Positions 32,260 to 42,720 of a DNA stretch of 52,500 bases are shown piece by piece. Each line of letters opens with the position of its first letter. Within the stretch, counting starts at the first letter, position 1. Under the pieces are notes generated by a model. It was not told the origin of the DNA, did not search any database, and worked only from the letters and a program-made list of their open reading frames with translations. Source of the stretch: Cristatella mucedo (Eukaryota > Bryozoa > Phylactolaemata > Cristatellidae). Location: positions 5,210,001 to 5,262,500 of the forward strand of contig WPIO01000002.1 in assembly GCA_009760855.2 (NCBI GenBank), given 5' to 3'. The position numbers and the translations under genes are program-made.

Positions 32260-32304
<45 letters not shown>
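32260..32304. repeat. (AT)n microsatellite
   Basis: Pure AT dinucleotides followed by GTATGTATACGTC. A further short tract lies at about 32659-32678, just upstream (in minus sense) of the ZRSR2-like exon's acceptor. Confidence 0.95.
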
Positions 32305-32312
<8 letters not shown>

Positions 32313-32368
32313 ACGTCGCTCTGACAGGTGTCCACAAGCACACGTCGCTCTGACAGGTGTCCACAAGC
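32313..32368. repeat. Tandem 29-bp duplication
   Basis: ACGTCGCTCTGACAGGTGTC + CACAAGCAC at 32313-32341 is repeated from 32342, perfect until the last two bases. Each copy carries a CAGGTG E-box. Confidence 0.95.
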
Positions 32369-32429
32369 TGACAGAACGGTAAACATATATAGGCAACAAG
32401 ATGACACAGCTGCGCATCGAGCAGACCAT

Positions 32430-32623
32430 TTATGCTGGAAAGAATGGCAGGGCAGCAACAAGCGACTGGTGAGCGAGTTTAGCATCGCCGAACCTGAGTG
32501 ACCTCCTGCCTGCGTCCTGTTCCAGGTCCATGTCAGCCAGACGAAGCTCGGCAGTGGGATTTCGGAAGACGTGCAAAAAGTTGCAGCTATTGCCTTTTGG
32601 GCATCGATTCCGGTGGAACAAAC
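32430..32623 (-). CDS. ZRSR2/U2AF1-related splicing factor, exon with second CCCH zinc finger (partial)
   Basis: The minus strand has a textbook acceptor (ATTTTTTGTGTCTCACTCAG) before 32623, then an exon encoding (G)LFHRNRCPKGNSCNFLH followed by VFRNPTAELRLADMDLEQ. CPKGNSCNFLHVFRNP is diagnostic of the second zinc finger of ZRSR2-type proteins (Urp). These bind 3' splice sites and act mainly in the U12 (minor) spliceosome. U2AF35 proper has a different sequence here. The finger is C-x7-C-x5-C-x3-H: the last C, C and H are in this exon, while the first Cys must come from the preceding exon. That fits the phase-1 junction, which splits the Gly codon. Possible donors are at 32503 and 32494; otherwise the frame runs to TAA at 32430. 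The RRM/UHM domain, first zinc finger and RS tail were not found in the window, so this is either an exon with long flanking introns or an isolated pseudogene piece. Confidence 0.7.
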
Positions 32624-32679
32624 CTGAGTGAGACACAAAAAATATGAGCTAACTTATAATATATATATATATATATATG

Positions 32680-34128
32680 TTAGTATGAATATCGCTAGGT
32701 TAGTGAAAACGAGTCAGCACCTTGAGTTGGCATAGGTTAGATTGTACAGCATATACCTGCAGACATTGACACACATTCAAGATAACGCTGCAATAAAATA
32801 AATGATCGGTGGAGAACTGAATGTGTGTTTCGTGGTTGATGGTGCCGCGATGCTAGACCTCAGCATTTCCAGCTTTGGAAATGCATAGCTGATTGGCCGC
32901 GAATGAAACTCGTTCGTTGCATGCACATCCGTATGCATTCGTTCCACTGAAACGCCAGCGTGCTCAGAAAGCCACCGTCTCTCCAGCGTCGTGTCTCACG
33001 CGGCGAATGCTTCCGGCGGCACCGCGCACCTTCGCACTCTCGGTCGCGCAGCCAGAGTGCGCGCGTTGCATTAGCGGCATTGACGTCAGCCAGCCGTTCG
33101 CTCGCCGCGTCCGGCAGCGAGAGCGGCTGCACGCTTGACTCGGGGGAAGCTTCGAGAGATGAAGATCGATTGGTGCGACAGGATTGGTGTCTCACTAGCC
33201 GCCAATCTGCTGGACCGTTCGCCGCGCGTGCCATGTGCGACGCCGCGTAGAGTTCACCTCGCCGATGCAGCTCCTGTTATCGGTAGCTAGAGGCGCAAGC
33301 TCAGCGCTCACGTCGCACGCTCGTGCTCGAGATCTCGGGGAAGTAGTGGCGCAACGTCGATTTTTAATTAGCGCTCTGCCGTCGCTCTGCGCTCAGCAGC
33401 GGAATGCTAAGCAGTCAGTCAGCTTCAAGCGATCGAAGTCTCGCGGCGAGTCACGTGGCGCGAGGCACTTTTCACGAATTTAGCTTACGACCTCGTGCGG
33501 CGGGCCTAACGGGCTGATCATTGCTCGAGGAGTCAAGGCATCCTAGGATATTAAGATCTCTAAAGCTTTTTAATTTTTTCCCCATAAAAGTCAACCGCAG
33601 TAGCTGTGACATTTGGCGCACGAAGAGCTACTGGCTCCTAAGGAGTGCAGAAGAAACCACCGAGGAAAGCAATTTTCTCCACGGCTTTCTGTAGTGATCC
33701 TTGCCTCGCACTCTCAACCGTGCGCTCACCTCGCCGCAGAATATTCGTATGACTAAAGCATTTTTAAAGTGAGCACAGCACGTCTTCCTGACACGCGACC
33801 GCGCTTAATTAGCTGGGAAGCTATACGCCGGATTCGAATGGCAACAGATCGTGTGCGCCGGATTTCGGATGCTTGTTAACATTAATATTTGTGCAGAGGC
33901 AGTCGCACGTCTGTATTACTATCTTTCTATCAGTAAATAATAAAGCGCTGCATAATTTATGGCGTGCCGAAGAGACCAGACAGGAAGTTACATTTAATAC
34001 GCTTATAGAACTCGTCGACGGGACACTTCCGCGAGGGTTTTCCTACTGCGGTGGGTATCTAGCTCCGCTAGGTAGCGCCTTAGGAGCGATCGACCCGAAT
34101 CGTTTAGAGCCCCATTTGGTAGGGGAGT
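32680..34128. other. No recognised gene
   Basis: If the ZRSR2-like exon is functional, this would lie in its upstream intron. The 32980-33480 part is CpG-rich with overlapping shadow ORFs. No RRM motif (RGNVYVQ- or NGRWYAGR-like) was found on the minus strand. Confidence 0.4.
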
Positions 34129-34252
34129 AAGTAGAAGGTAGCCTTCAGCATTACTCGTTCGCCAAAGAAAGCCGCCCTTCAGTCTGAACTAAGTAGAAGG
34201 TAGCCTTCAGCATTACTCGTTCGCCAAAGAAAGCCGCCCTTCAGTCTGAACT
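34129..34252. repeat. Perfect tandem duplication, 2 x 62 bp
   Basis: The unit starting AAGTAGAAGGTAGCCTTCAG and ending TCAGTCTGAACT occurs at 34129-34190 and again, identically, at 34191-34252. It is either very recent or an assembly duplicate. Confidence 0.97.
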
Positions 34253-34649
34253 ATGTTTCGATGATTTATATCTGCTTTTTTAATCACTGACACCGAAGTT
34301 ATCGCCACCTCCCTATCAACGTGGCGACGGCAAAGCCCGGCGCAACTATGCCGGTACGTCTGTGGTTGCCCCGTAACGTTTTCGCTACGCTTTTTGCACG
34401 AATGGCGATTAGTTCTTCACCGTCGGATTTGCAAGCGGTACGTTGGCCCGTGAGCTCTTTGGTTGAAACTGCGCCGGGCATCTTCGCTGCTCGCCGGCTG
34501 TGGCCGCGGCGGCAGACCTAGCGAAGCGAACGAGCGCTGCCTCGATCGCTAGTGCAGCGCTGGCTGCCCTGCGGCTACTTTTAACTGGGCGGGGTCTGGG
34601 TGAGCGACTCGCCAGCCTCCCCTCCTCCTCAAACCGTGAGAGCTCCGGC

Positions 34650-34737
34650 GCGCCCCCGCGGGAGCGGGCCGCATGGACAGGTGGCAGGCCGCCGCGCCCC
34701 CGCAGGAGCGGGCCGGATGGACAGGTGGCAGGCCACC
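34650..34737. repeat. Tandem 44-bp duplication
   Basis: GCGCCCCCGC..GGAGCGGGCC, then ATGGACAGGTGGCAGGCC repeated with about three differences. A partial third unit follows (GGCAGGCGCAGGACCCGG). The ORFs across it (minus PAGARRPATCPCGPLPRG-like) are composition artefacts. Confidence 0.92.
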
Positions 34738-34867
34738 GCGTGTCGGCAGGCGCAGGACCCGGGAAATGCCGCAAAGGGGCACTCGCTGCTCTGCTGCTCG
34801 TTCGGCTGCGTGCGTTGCTGTGTCATTAGACTAGCCCAATTCAAGCTTGCCTCCGGGATCTTCGCCC

Positions 34868-35030
34868 GGGGTGGGCGGCAAGGCGCTCGCTCGTCACGAT
34901 CCAGGTCGCCGCCTAGGGTCCTGCAGTGGGCGATCCTTTGGTACACACCGTAAAACGGCAGCGAAAGGCTCGCAAAGGCTCTTCTGCCGCTGCACAAACG
35001 AGGCCGTAAAGTCAGCGGACCTCTGCTTTC
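34868..35030 (+). mobile_element. SINE A-like copy, diverged
   Basis: GGGTGGGCGGCAAGGCGCTCG, CTCGTCACGATCCAGGTCG, GGGTCCTGCAGTGGGCGATC, AAAGGCTCTTCTGCCGCTGC, ACAAACGAGGC and AAAGTCAGC preserve the SINE A order. Box B has lost its GTTCGA core. Confidence 0.7.
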
Positions 35031-36854
35031 TTACGCGGGCATCGCTAACGCCGAGTCCGAGCGCACGCGGTCGGCTATACGCGTCGAGACGACTGTCGTC
35101 GTCGTCGCCGGATTCAGGCAGCCGTCGCGTCAGGGCTCGAGCTCTTGCGAATGCTTTCGAGGGAGCACGAAGGCTTGCGCACGACATGCTCCGAGTTACG
35201 TCGCCTTACGCTACGCGCGAGCAGGCGGCGCAGCCGGGACGCCGCCCGTCGCCGGGGGCCGCTACGAACGACTCGCCGAGAAGCAGCAGGTGCCGGTCGG
35301 CCGAGTCGTCGACAGGCGCTTTCGGGCCGCTTTCGTCCCGGCGCTCGTAATTCTAGGCCAAAAATAACCCGGCGTACGCTCGGGGCCTCCGCCAGCGGCG
35401 GCCATCAATTCGCACGCTCGCTTGCGCGGCTCATTCCGTTCGCTACGCAGCAGCCGTGAGGATTTCTCGCGGCGCGGCCACCGCTCGAGCGGCGGCGGCG
35501 GCGGCGGCGGCGGCGCTCGAGCGGACGGATCGCTCGCCGCCGCGCCCACGGCGGCGTCCGCGTCCCGTCGATTTGCGTAGGCGCGGCACTCCGCCCCGCC
35601 GAGCGGTGCGGGAGCTGCCGAGGTGCAGGCCTTTAGTCGGATTGAGCGCCGCGGGCTCTTTCGCTGCGGCTGTGACTCGAGGCCGCGCGAGCATTCGAGC
35701 GCTTCGAGAGAGCAAGGGCGCCGCCACCGTCGGACGCCATTAGCAGCCGGTGCGCGCGGCGTCGGCGCCGCGCTCGATTTAACGCGCATCCGGCGGCGAA
35801 GGCAGCGGCGCGCGCGGGCAGGCCTCGCGGGCAGGTTGACCCGGTCAGTCCGACGCTGAGCGCGCGTCGGACTCGGCTCGCCTAATGTCGTGGATTAAGA
35901 TTGCGGATGAGCGCCGCGGAGCTCATGGCCAGCGACGGCGACATGCAATGCTGCGCGTCGCACCCGGGTGGTGTTGGGGAGTTGGGGGGGCGGGGGCGGG
36001 GTTAGGACCAGCCACTGACCCTCCAGTCGGTCGAGCGAACGGGAGTAATCGAGGCGGACGCCGATCGAAGAATCTTTCCCCGCCGTCGAAAAGAAAGAGC
36101 GTCCCGGGAAGCAAAGCGCTACGCTCAGACTGCTTAGCGGACGGAAGCAGTGAGTGAGAGGGTGGAGCGTCCCGGTCCTCCCGCCAGTAGCGGAGCTGCG
36201 GCTGGACCGACCTTCAGCCAAATCCGACTATCTGCGTCTGGCCTTACGACAGACGCCATGTTACAGGATTCCGCGGCGGCAGCAGCGGCGGTCATTGCGT
36301 CATTGTGAGATTTTAAGGCCGCGGTCGCTCGAGCCCCTGCGACGCCCGGCGGCTCGCCGCTGGCTGCGAGCGTCCAGATGATGAATAGTGGCCGGCCGCA
36401 GCAGCGGGTAAACGGGTGGCGTCGCGGCTAGCAGGCTGAGCGGGGACAACTACACCGGTGAGGTCGTGACCCGCAGGACAGCCCCGTCGACCTAATTAGC
36501 GACGGCTTTACCGCGCTCAAGGTGGAAAGCAGATGTGCCGACGCGCCGACGCGCTTGGCAGCCGCGGCGTGCTTGGCAGGTGAGTGCACACTAAGCGATC
36601 CGGCTGCGCCGCCATCCGGGGCTCAGCGGCGCGTACTCTCCGCTCTCTCTCTCTCCTCTCCCGAGAGGCGCGCACCGGCTGAGCTGGACCGGTGGTTCGC
36701 GAGACTTCGCGCGCGCTCTTCGCGACTTCGTGCAAAAACCAAAGACCCAGCGAGGGATTTTCGATACCGATTGCGAATCGTCGCTGCTCCAGCATGCATT
36801 AGGATTCAGCATAGCTGTGTACACCTTCGCGCGTTTAAAAGTGGACGTGCCTGG
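35031..36854. other. GC-rich block; no gene recognised
   Basis: CpG-dense, with a (GGC)n tract at 35494-35515. Long overlapping ORFs occur on both strands (for example minus 35262-35789 and plus 34847-35350), all Arg/Ala/Pro/Ser-rich and without domains. I treat all as shadows of composition. Confidence 0.45.
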
Positions 36855-36908
36855 ATATATATATATATATATAAATATATACACACACACACACATATAT
36901 ATATATAA

Positions 36909-36970
<62 letters not shown>
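36855..36970. repeat. (AT)n/(AC)n compound microsatellite
   Basis: Alternating blocks of AT and AC dinucleotides, ending in a 30-bp AT run and CTCTCTT. Confidence 0.95.
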
Positions 36971-36974
<4 letters not shown>

Positions 36975-36999
36975 CTTAAAACCCCTTAATGATACTTTG

Positions 37000-37711
37000 G
37001 TATTGCGTACGATCGAGCTTGCGTATATATCTTACTGCTCCTCAAGAACGGCTTTTAGTTTTCGTATAGTGCTAACGAATGTGACGAAAGATTGAAATTC
37101 CAAAACGGACTAATAAGTTTGGATAAAGCTAATGGGTCAATCACTAAAAGCTATCCTACCGGTGCGCTGCTGAAGCGCCCAAATGTTACCTCGCTGGAAC
37201 GTGGCAGGTTTTTATAGCGCGAACCTCACGAATTTCGGCAGCGCTACATCGTGTCCGTCTGCTCTCCGAGCTGTCACTTCCATTCTCGCACTAACGCGAT
37301 TCGCTGTTCCGTCGTTTGCGAAGGACGTAACGAACGAGGCTACTTTAGCAGACCCGACCGCGCGCCGGCGCGCTCGGGCCGTTCAATCGGCGCGCGAAAA
37401 GTCCGCGGCCGCGGGCACGCTGGCCCGCTAGCCTGGCAGCGCTGCGCTCGCGAGCTCGGCGCTGCCGCTGTTGCAGCCGCCGCAGCTGCGAGTGAAACGC
37501 CAGGAGTCGTCGGTCGCTACAGGTCTACGTTTCGGCTGACTGCATTTGTTCGCGGCGGTTTGCATGTGACGAGCACCGGGAGCCGTCGCGCTCGTCGCAG
37601 TCTGCTGGCTTTCTTAGGCATCCGACTGAGCGTCCGATGTCGCCCGCCGAGCGCCGAGGGTATTCGGTGCCCCCGCCCCCTCCACGATTATTCCGCGAGC
37701 CGCGCCTCGAA
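37000..37711. other. No recognised gene
   Basis: Mixed, then GC-rich. The 410-codon plus ORF that starts at 37251 crosses both GGC tracts as poly-Arg and poly-Gly and then runs through a SINE fragment, so it is not a credible protein. Confidence 0.5.
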
Positions 37712-38005
<294 letters not shown>

Positions 38006-38014
38006 CTCGCCGAA

Positions 38015-38138
38015 GGTTAAAGGTGCTCGCTCTGACCGAGGTCTGGCCGAGGTCGTGGGCTCGAGCCCCGTGGCAAATGTGAAGCGCCTGAATAGAGATC
38101 AAGTTCTCTTGGGGCGCTATATAAGTGAATTACATTTA
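38015..38138 (+). mobile_element. SINE B copy, 5'-truncated
   Basis: GGTTAAAGGTGCTCGCTCTG, CCGAGGTCGTGGGCTCGAGC (box B), GAAGCGCCTGAATAGAGATC, AAGTTCTCTTGGGGCGCTAT and ATAAGTGAATTACATTTATT. The tail is very close to the LINE terminal hairpin. It starts about 10 bp after the GGC duplication. Confidence 0.88.
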
Positions 38139-38857
38139 TTCTTTATCGTTCCGCCACCCCGCCCGAGGATCTCGCCGACAGCGCGGCGCGCGCAGACTCG
38201 AGCGGAAGAAGCCGCACGGCGGCGGCGCGCCGCTGCGTTGGAGTCGGGGGTCTGCGAAAGGTGCCCCCAAAGAAAGGATACGATTCTCTTAGAGGGTGAG
38301 CCGCAAAAGTGCTTCGTTATTCGTTGCCGTTACCACAATCGTATGCGCGCCGGAAAGACCGTGAGTCAAAAGAGTACAAAAGATACGCAAGTGACTACAG
38401 GAACGCTCGTGCCGACGCTCCACTGCGGCTCAGCGTTCTTGCGGCATCCGCGTCGAGCCGGTCGCCTGTCGCCGTCGGTGTGACGTAACGTTGAGAATGA
38501 GGCTAGAGCCTCGCAATCGGCCGAGAAGCTTCCAATGTGTGTCTGCGTCTGATACGAGAGCTCGAGTCATCGGTAGGTCTGGCCGATGGCATTAAAAGAT
38601 GGCACCTCATCAATCCCGTTTGTTTTGGCGGACATTTGCGCCGATGAGCTTCGAGTTTGCTAGACTACTAACAAGAAAGGAAGCGTGAGCTATCGTACGC
38701 AGCAATAAACGCGCCGTCTCCCGTGGGCCAGCACGCTGACTTTTTACTGAGCGATTAGAAATGAACTTCCCAGAAGTCACCGGATGCACTGTCGCTGCTC
38801 GAGCGAATAGCCATCGCCGCCGCGGCCCGAGTATGGAAACAGCAGACGGGAGCGCAC
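38139..38857. other. No gene seen
   Basis: GC-rich, then mixed. No domain or splice pair recognised. Confidence 0.4.
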
Positions 38858-39010
38858 CTGCGGTAGCGTTTCGGCACTTAGCCGCTCACAGCCGACCGAG
38901 CCCGCGCAAGTCCGGCTCGCGATAACTAGCGCCACCGGAAAGGGAGCTGCGGCGCATGTCGCCATCGCCAGCAATGTGAGCCTTGGAGCATTCCGTACCG
39001 GTCTACTCAT
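38858..39010 (-). CDS. Speculative signal-peptide exon
   Basis: On the minus strand, an ATG at 39010 opens a 51-codon frame (MSRPVRNAPRLTLLAMATCA, then an Ala/Pro/Val/Ile-rich stretch). It ends CTACCGCAG|GTGCGC, an acceptable donor in phase 0 at 38858. The first 35 residues have a basic N-region and hydrophobic segment like a signal peptide. No partner exon or family was found, and GC-rich DNA readily yields Ala-rich hydrophobic frames, so chance is likely. Confidence 0.15.
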
Positions 39011-39327
39011 AGCAGACAGCCTCGCTTTCCCAGGGCGTGTCTGGACGCAACGGGCTCGCGCAGGAGCAAACGCCGGCTGAAAAGCATCGCGTCTCCATGA
39101 GCATCCGAGGGCGCCAGCTCGCGGTAGGAGCTGATCGCTGAAACATTGAGCACCGGCATCGCCTCTCTGAAAGCTCACCACGATGGTGTCAAAAGTAAAG
39201 CCCAGGTAGGCACGCGGTAGGTAGGCTTAGAAAGCAAATAGAGAATCACCGCGTCTCTGGTCAAGGGCACCGCACTGAGCGATGCGATAGCAGGGCGCTC
39301 GTACTTCCGTTCTATTACAGTGGCTTC

Positions 39328-39360
39328 GGCGACGGCGGCGGCGGCGGCGGCGGCGGCGGC
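39328..39360. repeat. (GGC)n tract
   Basis: Short GGC run in CpG-rich sequence. Confidence 0.9.
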
Positions 39361-40698
39361 AGTTCAAGCGGGAGTCTCGCGGAGACACAGCGGGCGAACG
39401 TGAGAGGTTAACGAGACTCTCCTTTATTTCTTTCAACGCATACATGTACGAGAGCTCGACGAATCATTCCCGATGACAAGAAATATAACCTGCATTAGTG
39501 GCCTGCCGCTGCGCAGTGTCAATGGCTTAACTATTGGCCACAGGTGAGGCATGTACATTAGTGTCAAGGCGCTGCTTTAATTACAACAGCAGAAGCCGCA
39601 GGCGCGCACAGCGCTCCGACGCTAAGAAGAAGTACTATGACGGTGTGATGTGGATGAAAAGCCTGTTTCCGCTGTAGTTTATAAGGACTTTTTATGGATG
39701 GACTGCACTGATTTCTTTGGCGCGCAAATGTCACTCTGCATCGCTAATTATTCGCTGTTTGAAGTCTCGATTAAACTCGATCGCGAGCTGCTAGGAGACT
39801 GCTGCGTCGGCGGGCAGGGCAAGTCGGCCAAAGGAGTGCAGCGGCTAAAGGATCGCTAGGAAAACTAGCGGGGGAGAAAACTCCTATTCCTCAGCAACGA
39901 CTAGAGATTATCTTGCCGCAGAAAGGAAACTCTACCGAGACGCTTTGCCGAGCTTCTCCAATCTGTCGACTGGCCAAGCGACCTTGGCTAATCCTGCGCC
40001 GCTCATGAGCGACCCGTCGACAAGGACGAGCGTCGGTGAACGGCGGGAAGGACGCCGCGGCGAGCGAGCCAACACCCGCGTGAAACGTCCTTGAGGCAGC
40101 CGCCCTCCGGATCCGAGTGGATCCGCCGCGTCTATGTTTGCGCGCCGCAATCCTCACCCGATCGCAGCGTGCTCTGAGACGCACGCACGCTGCGACGCAT
40201 GCACGCACGCACGCCGAGCGCGGTCGGCGTTTTCAGGGCAGCGTCGAGTGGCGCAGCGCGACACCAGCGGCGTGTGGCTAAGGAGTTCGAAGCACAATCG
40301 TCTACCATTGGACCGCTCTCTTGACATCTCGACGGCGGGCTCTCAGCGCCAGGCATAGGCGCCCAATGCCAGCACCGCGTCTCGAGTCGCTCTGCGCCGT
40401 TCCGGACGCGCGAGGAGAGGCGGACGCCGCAGTCGTCCCGAGTCGGAGCCGATGCCGGACGCGGGCGCGGGAGCAGGACTTCGTAGCGCGAAAGCGCTTG
40501 CGCTTTCCGCTCGTGTATCGTTCGCGTTCCCGTCGTTCGCGGCGTTCGCCTTCGCACCCACTGGAGGCTTCGCTCGAGTTCGTGGCCACTACGTGCGTCA
40601 GAAGATTACACGCTCTAAGAAACTAGGGGTGGCTAGGCAGACTTGTGGAGCAACCGCCGTCGGGTAGGAAGAAACTGGAAGGGGCGCATCGGGTGTCT
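39361..40698. other. No recognised gene
   Basis: Overlapping Arg/Ala/Ser-rich ORFs on both strands; none has a recognisable motif. The small plus ORF at 39650-39859 (MDEKPVSAVVYKDFLWMDCT...) has more balanced composition but no family signature and no clear splice signals. Confidence 0.4.
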
Positions 40699-40758
40699 CC
40701 GCCGCCGCCGCCGACCGTGGCCGACGCAGTGCGCGGCCACGGTCGGCGGCGGCGGCGG
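40699..40758. repeat. 24-bp perfect inverted repeat
   Basis: The arm 40699-40722 (two C, then GCCGCCGCCGCC and GACCGTGGCC) is the exact reverse complement of 40735-40758, around a 12-nt loop (GACGCAGTGCGC). Part of the stem is simple GCC repeat, but GACCGTGGCC/GGCCACGGTC is not, so repeat composition alone does not explain the symmetry. Confidence 0.93.
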
Positions 40759-40787
40759 CGGACCACGATCGCCGCATTCTTGGCCGG

Positions 40788-40945
40788 CAGCTGGGCCAAG
40801 GCGCTCGCACTGCACGACTCGTGTCGTGGATTTGAGTCACGCAGCAGGAATTTCTGCATTGCCCACTGCAAGCGGGAAGTGATGGCGGCCGCTGCGGCTA
40901 AATTCTGCCTCTAAGTAAACGAGGCTGCTGAATCGGCTACCTCTG
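40788..40945 (+). mobile_element. SINE A-like copy, diverged
   Basis: GGGCCAAGGCGCTCGCAC, CACGACTCGTGTCGTGGATT (a shortened head hairpin), TTTGAGTCACGCAGCAGG, TTGCCCACTGCAAGCGGGAA, AGTAAACGAGGCTGCTGAAT. The order matches SINE A; box B is GATTTGAGTC. Confidence 0.7.
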
Positions 40946-42599
40946 CTTTTAGTACTTTTAACATTCCAATCGCAACGGACCAATTGCACGTCTAAACGCC
41001 GGAGATTGCGGTACTTTCCGAAACGAATGGAATGCCACCGGTAGTCATGGACCGGCAAAAAATGTCCTTTTCTAAACTCTTCAATGGCCCACTGGACCTC
41101 AGCCGCATGCCACGGCCTACAGTGCCGGTCTGGAGAATATCTCATCCCTTTAACGCATTTTCAGGTCATGGATCCGGATGCAGCGCAAGATTACGCGTAT
41201 TGCAACAATTCTACTGAGGTGATTTCTGGGGTAGAAAGTCCTAGAAAAATACATGCGTACACCACAGTAGGCATGTTTAGCAGCTGGTCATCAAAGTCCT
41301 GCTGCAGTGATTTCGGCACTAGGAAGCCCCAGAGATATATCTATGTCCTGTGCTTTAAGTGTCTTTGACATTTGGGCAAGTTACTCTGTCACTAATAGTG
41401 CTGGTCCCAGTGTGGGGGATGCCATTCTCCAACACTGTACCGCTTGCAACCTTGAAAAATCCACCACAAAAATACCCTTAACACGCTGTTTAATGGCGGC
41501 GCCAGTGGTTAATCGGCCCGGCCATTTATGCCCGCGCCTCCTAAGAGGACGGCCCGTGGCCTTTATTCTCAGTGGCGGCTCAATATTCATTAACCTCTTC
41601 GTCGCCCACACTGCGATCGACCTCTTGAGCCCGCGCACGACCTCTTTCCCCCCCTCAATCTCGTGTTATAGTCGTGTTATAATCGAATTTCGTGTCCGAC
41701 TTGATCGTGGCTGCGTCGCTCGTCTGTACATCTACGGTCTGCTTCGTCAATCTGTGCGGCGCTGATGCGATCCAAGTGCGGACGGATAGTCATCAAAGAG
41801 CATGCAGATGTTGCGATCATTTGTTGCCCCCTCTGACCGTCCGCGTCGTCGTCGTTTCCTCTCTGCTTCGCACGTTCACGCTCGGGCCGCCGCTCGCGAG
41901 GTACGCGCGCCGTCGCCGCCGCTTTTTCATCGCAGCCGCCGCTCCAGGGCAACGCGGGCGAGCGCGCGCGCCAGCAGGCGGCGCTGGCTCGCGCCTCAGC
42001 GACGCTAGTGCGTCGCGAGTGCTCGGAGGTTGACAGGTCATTGCCGGTGCGCTTAGGACTCGCGAGCTTAGCTGCGAGACTACCTCTATTGCGCTCTCTG
42101 GGGACGCAGTAGACTCCTTTGCCCCCCTCCCTGTGCAAAAGAGGACGGCGCGATACTTTCGCCGTGGCGGCGGCGACATCCGGTTCGCTCTCTAGCGAAG
42201 GGCGCGCGTGGCCCTAGCGGTGCGCCGCACGCGTCTCATCGATCATCTGCAACGCCGCGGACTGCTCGCGACGCGCGGGCCGCTGCGCTCTCGCTGATTG
42301 GTTGGTGCTCCGGATTGCTCGCCGCTCTTTTTGAGCCCGAGGCGAACCGGAGCACGCTCGGTTTTCGCCGAGTTTCCGCTGCGTCTGTTTTTCTTCGCAC
42401 GACCGGCGCTGGGAAATACTCGACAGCGAGTCATCTGCTCGGCTCCGGTTGCAAACTAGAGCGCGCGAAGCGCTAGACGTGGCTGACAATTCGGACGCAA
42501 GCAGTGGGAAAGTCCAAAAGGGAAAAATTAGTAAAGATCCGTCATACAGAGCATCATCGTTCGCTTTGCGGAAGACCAGCCCAAGTGGTTTTCAACCCG
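40946..42599. other. No recognised gene; candidate conserved non-coding stretch
   Basis: The part at 41030-41650 is less GC-rich than its surroundings and contains several TAAT/ATAAA/GAATATT motifs among GC-rich segments. The minus frame at 40837-41145 (AAEVQWAIEEFRKGHFLPVH) has balanced composition but no known family and overlaps a SINE. Shadow ORFs fill 41700-42490. Confidence 0.35.
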
Positions 42600-42720
42600 C
42601 TAGAGGAAGGCAGTAGAAAGCTGCCTGCTGCACGCACGGCTCGAACCCGGGACCGGCACGATCAAAGGCCAGCGGCTTGCCACTGGGCTGTGAAGCAGCG
42701 GCGTAGGCCCAACGCTAGGA
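42600..42720 (-). repeat. tRNA-like SINE head of a third family, or tRNA relic
   Basis: On the minus strand: AGTGGCAAGCCGCTGGCC (box A region, about 42682-42672) is followed 35 bases later by CCCGGGTTCGAGCC (box B at 42648-42638). The intermediate CTTTGATCGTGCC could be an anticodon arm. The 3' acceptor half does not pair well, so it is not a working tRNA gene. It is distinct from SINE A and B. Only one copy is seen. Confidence 0.45.
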
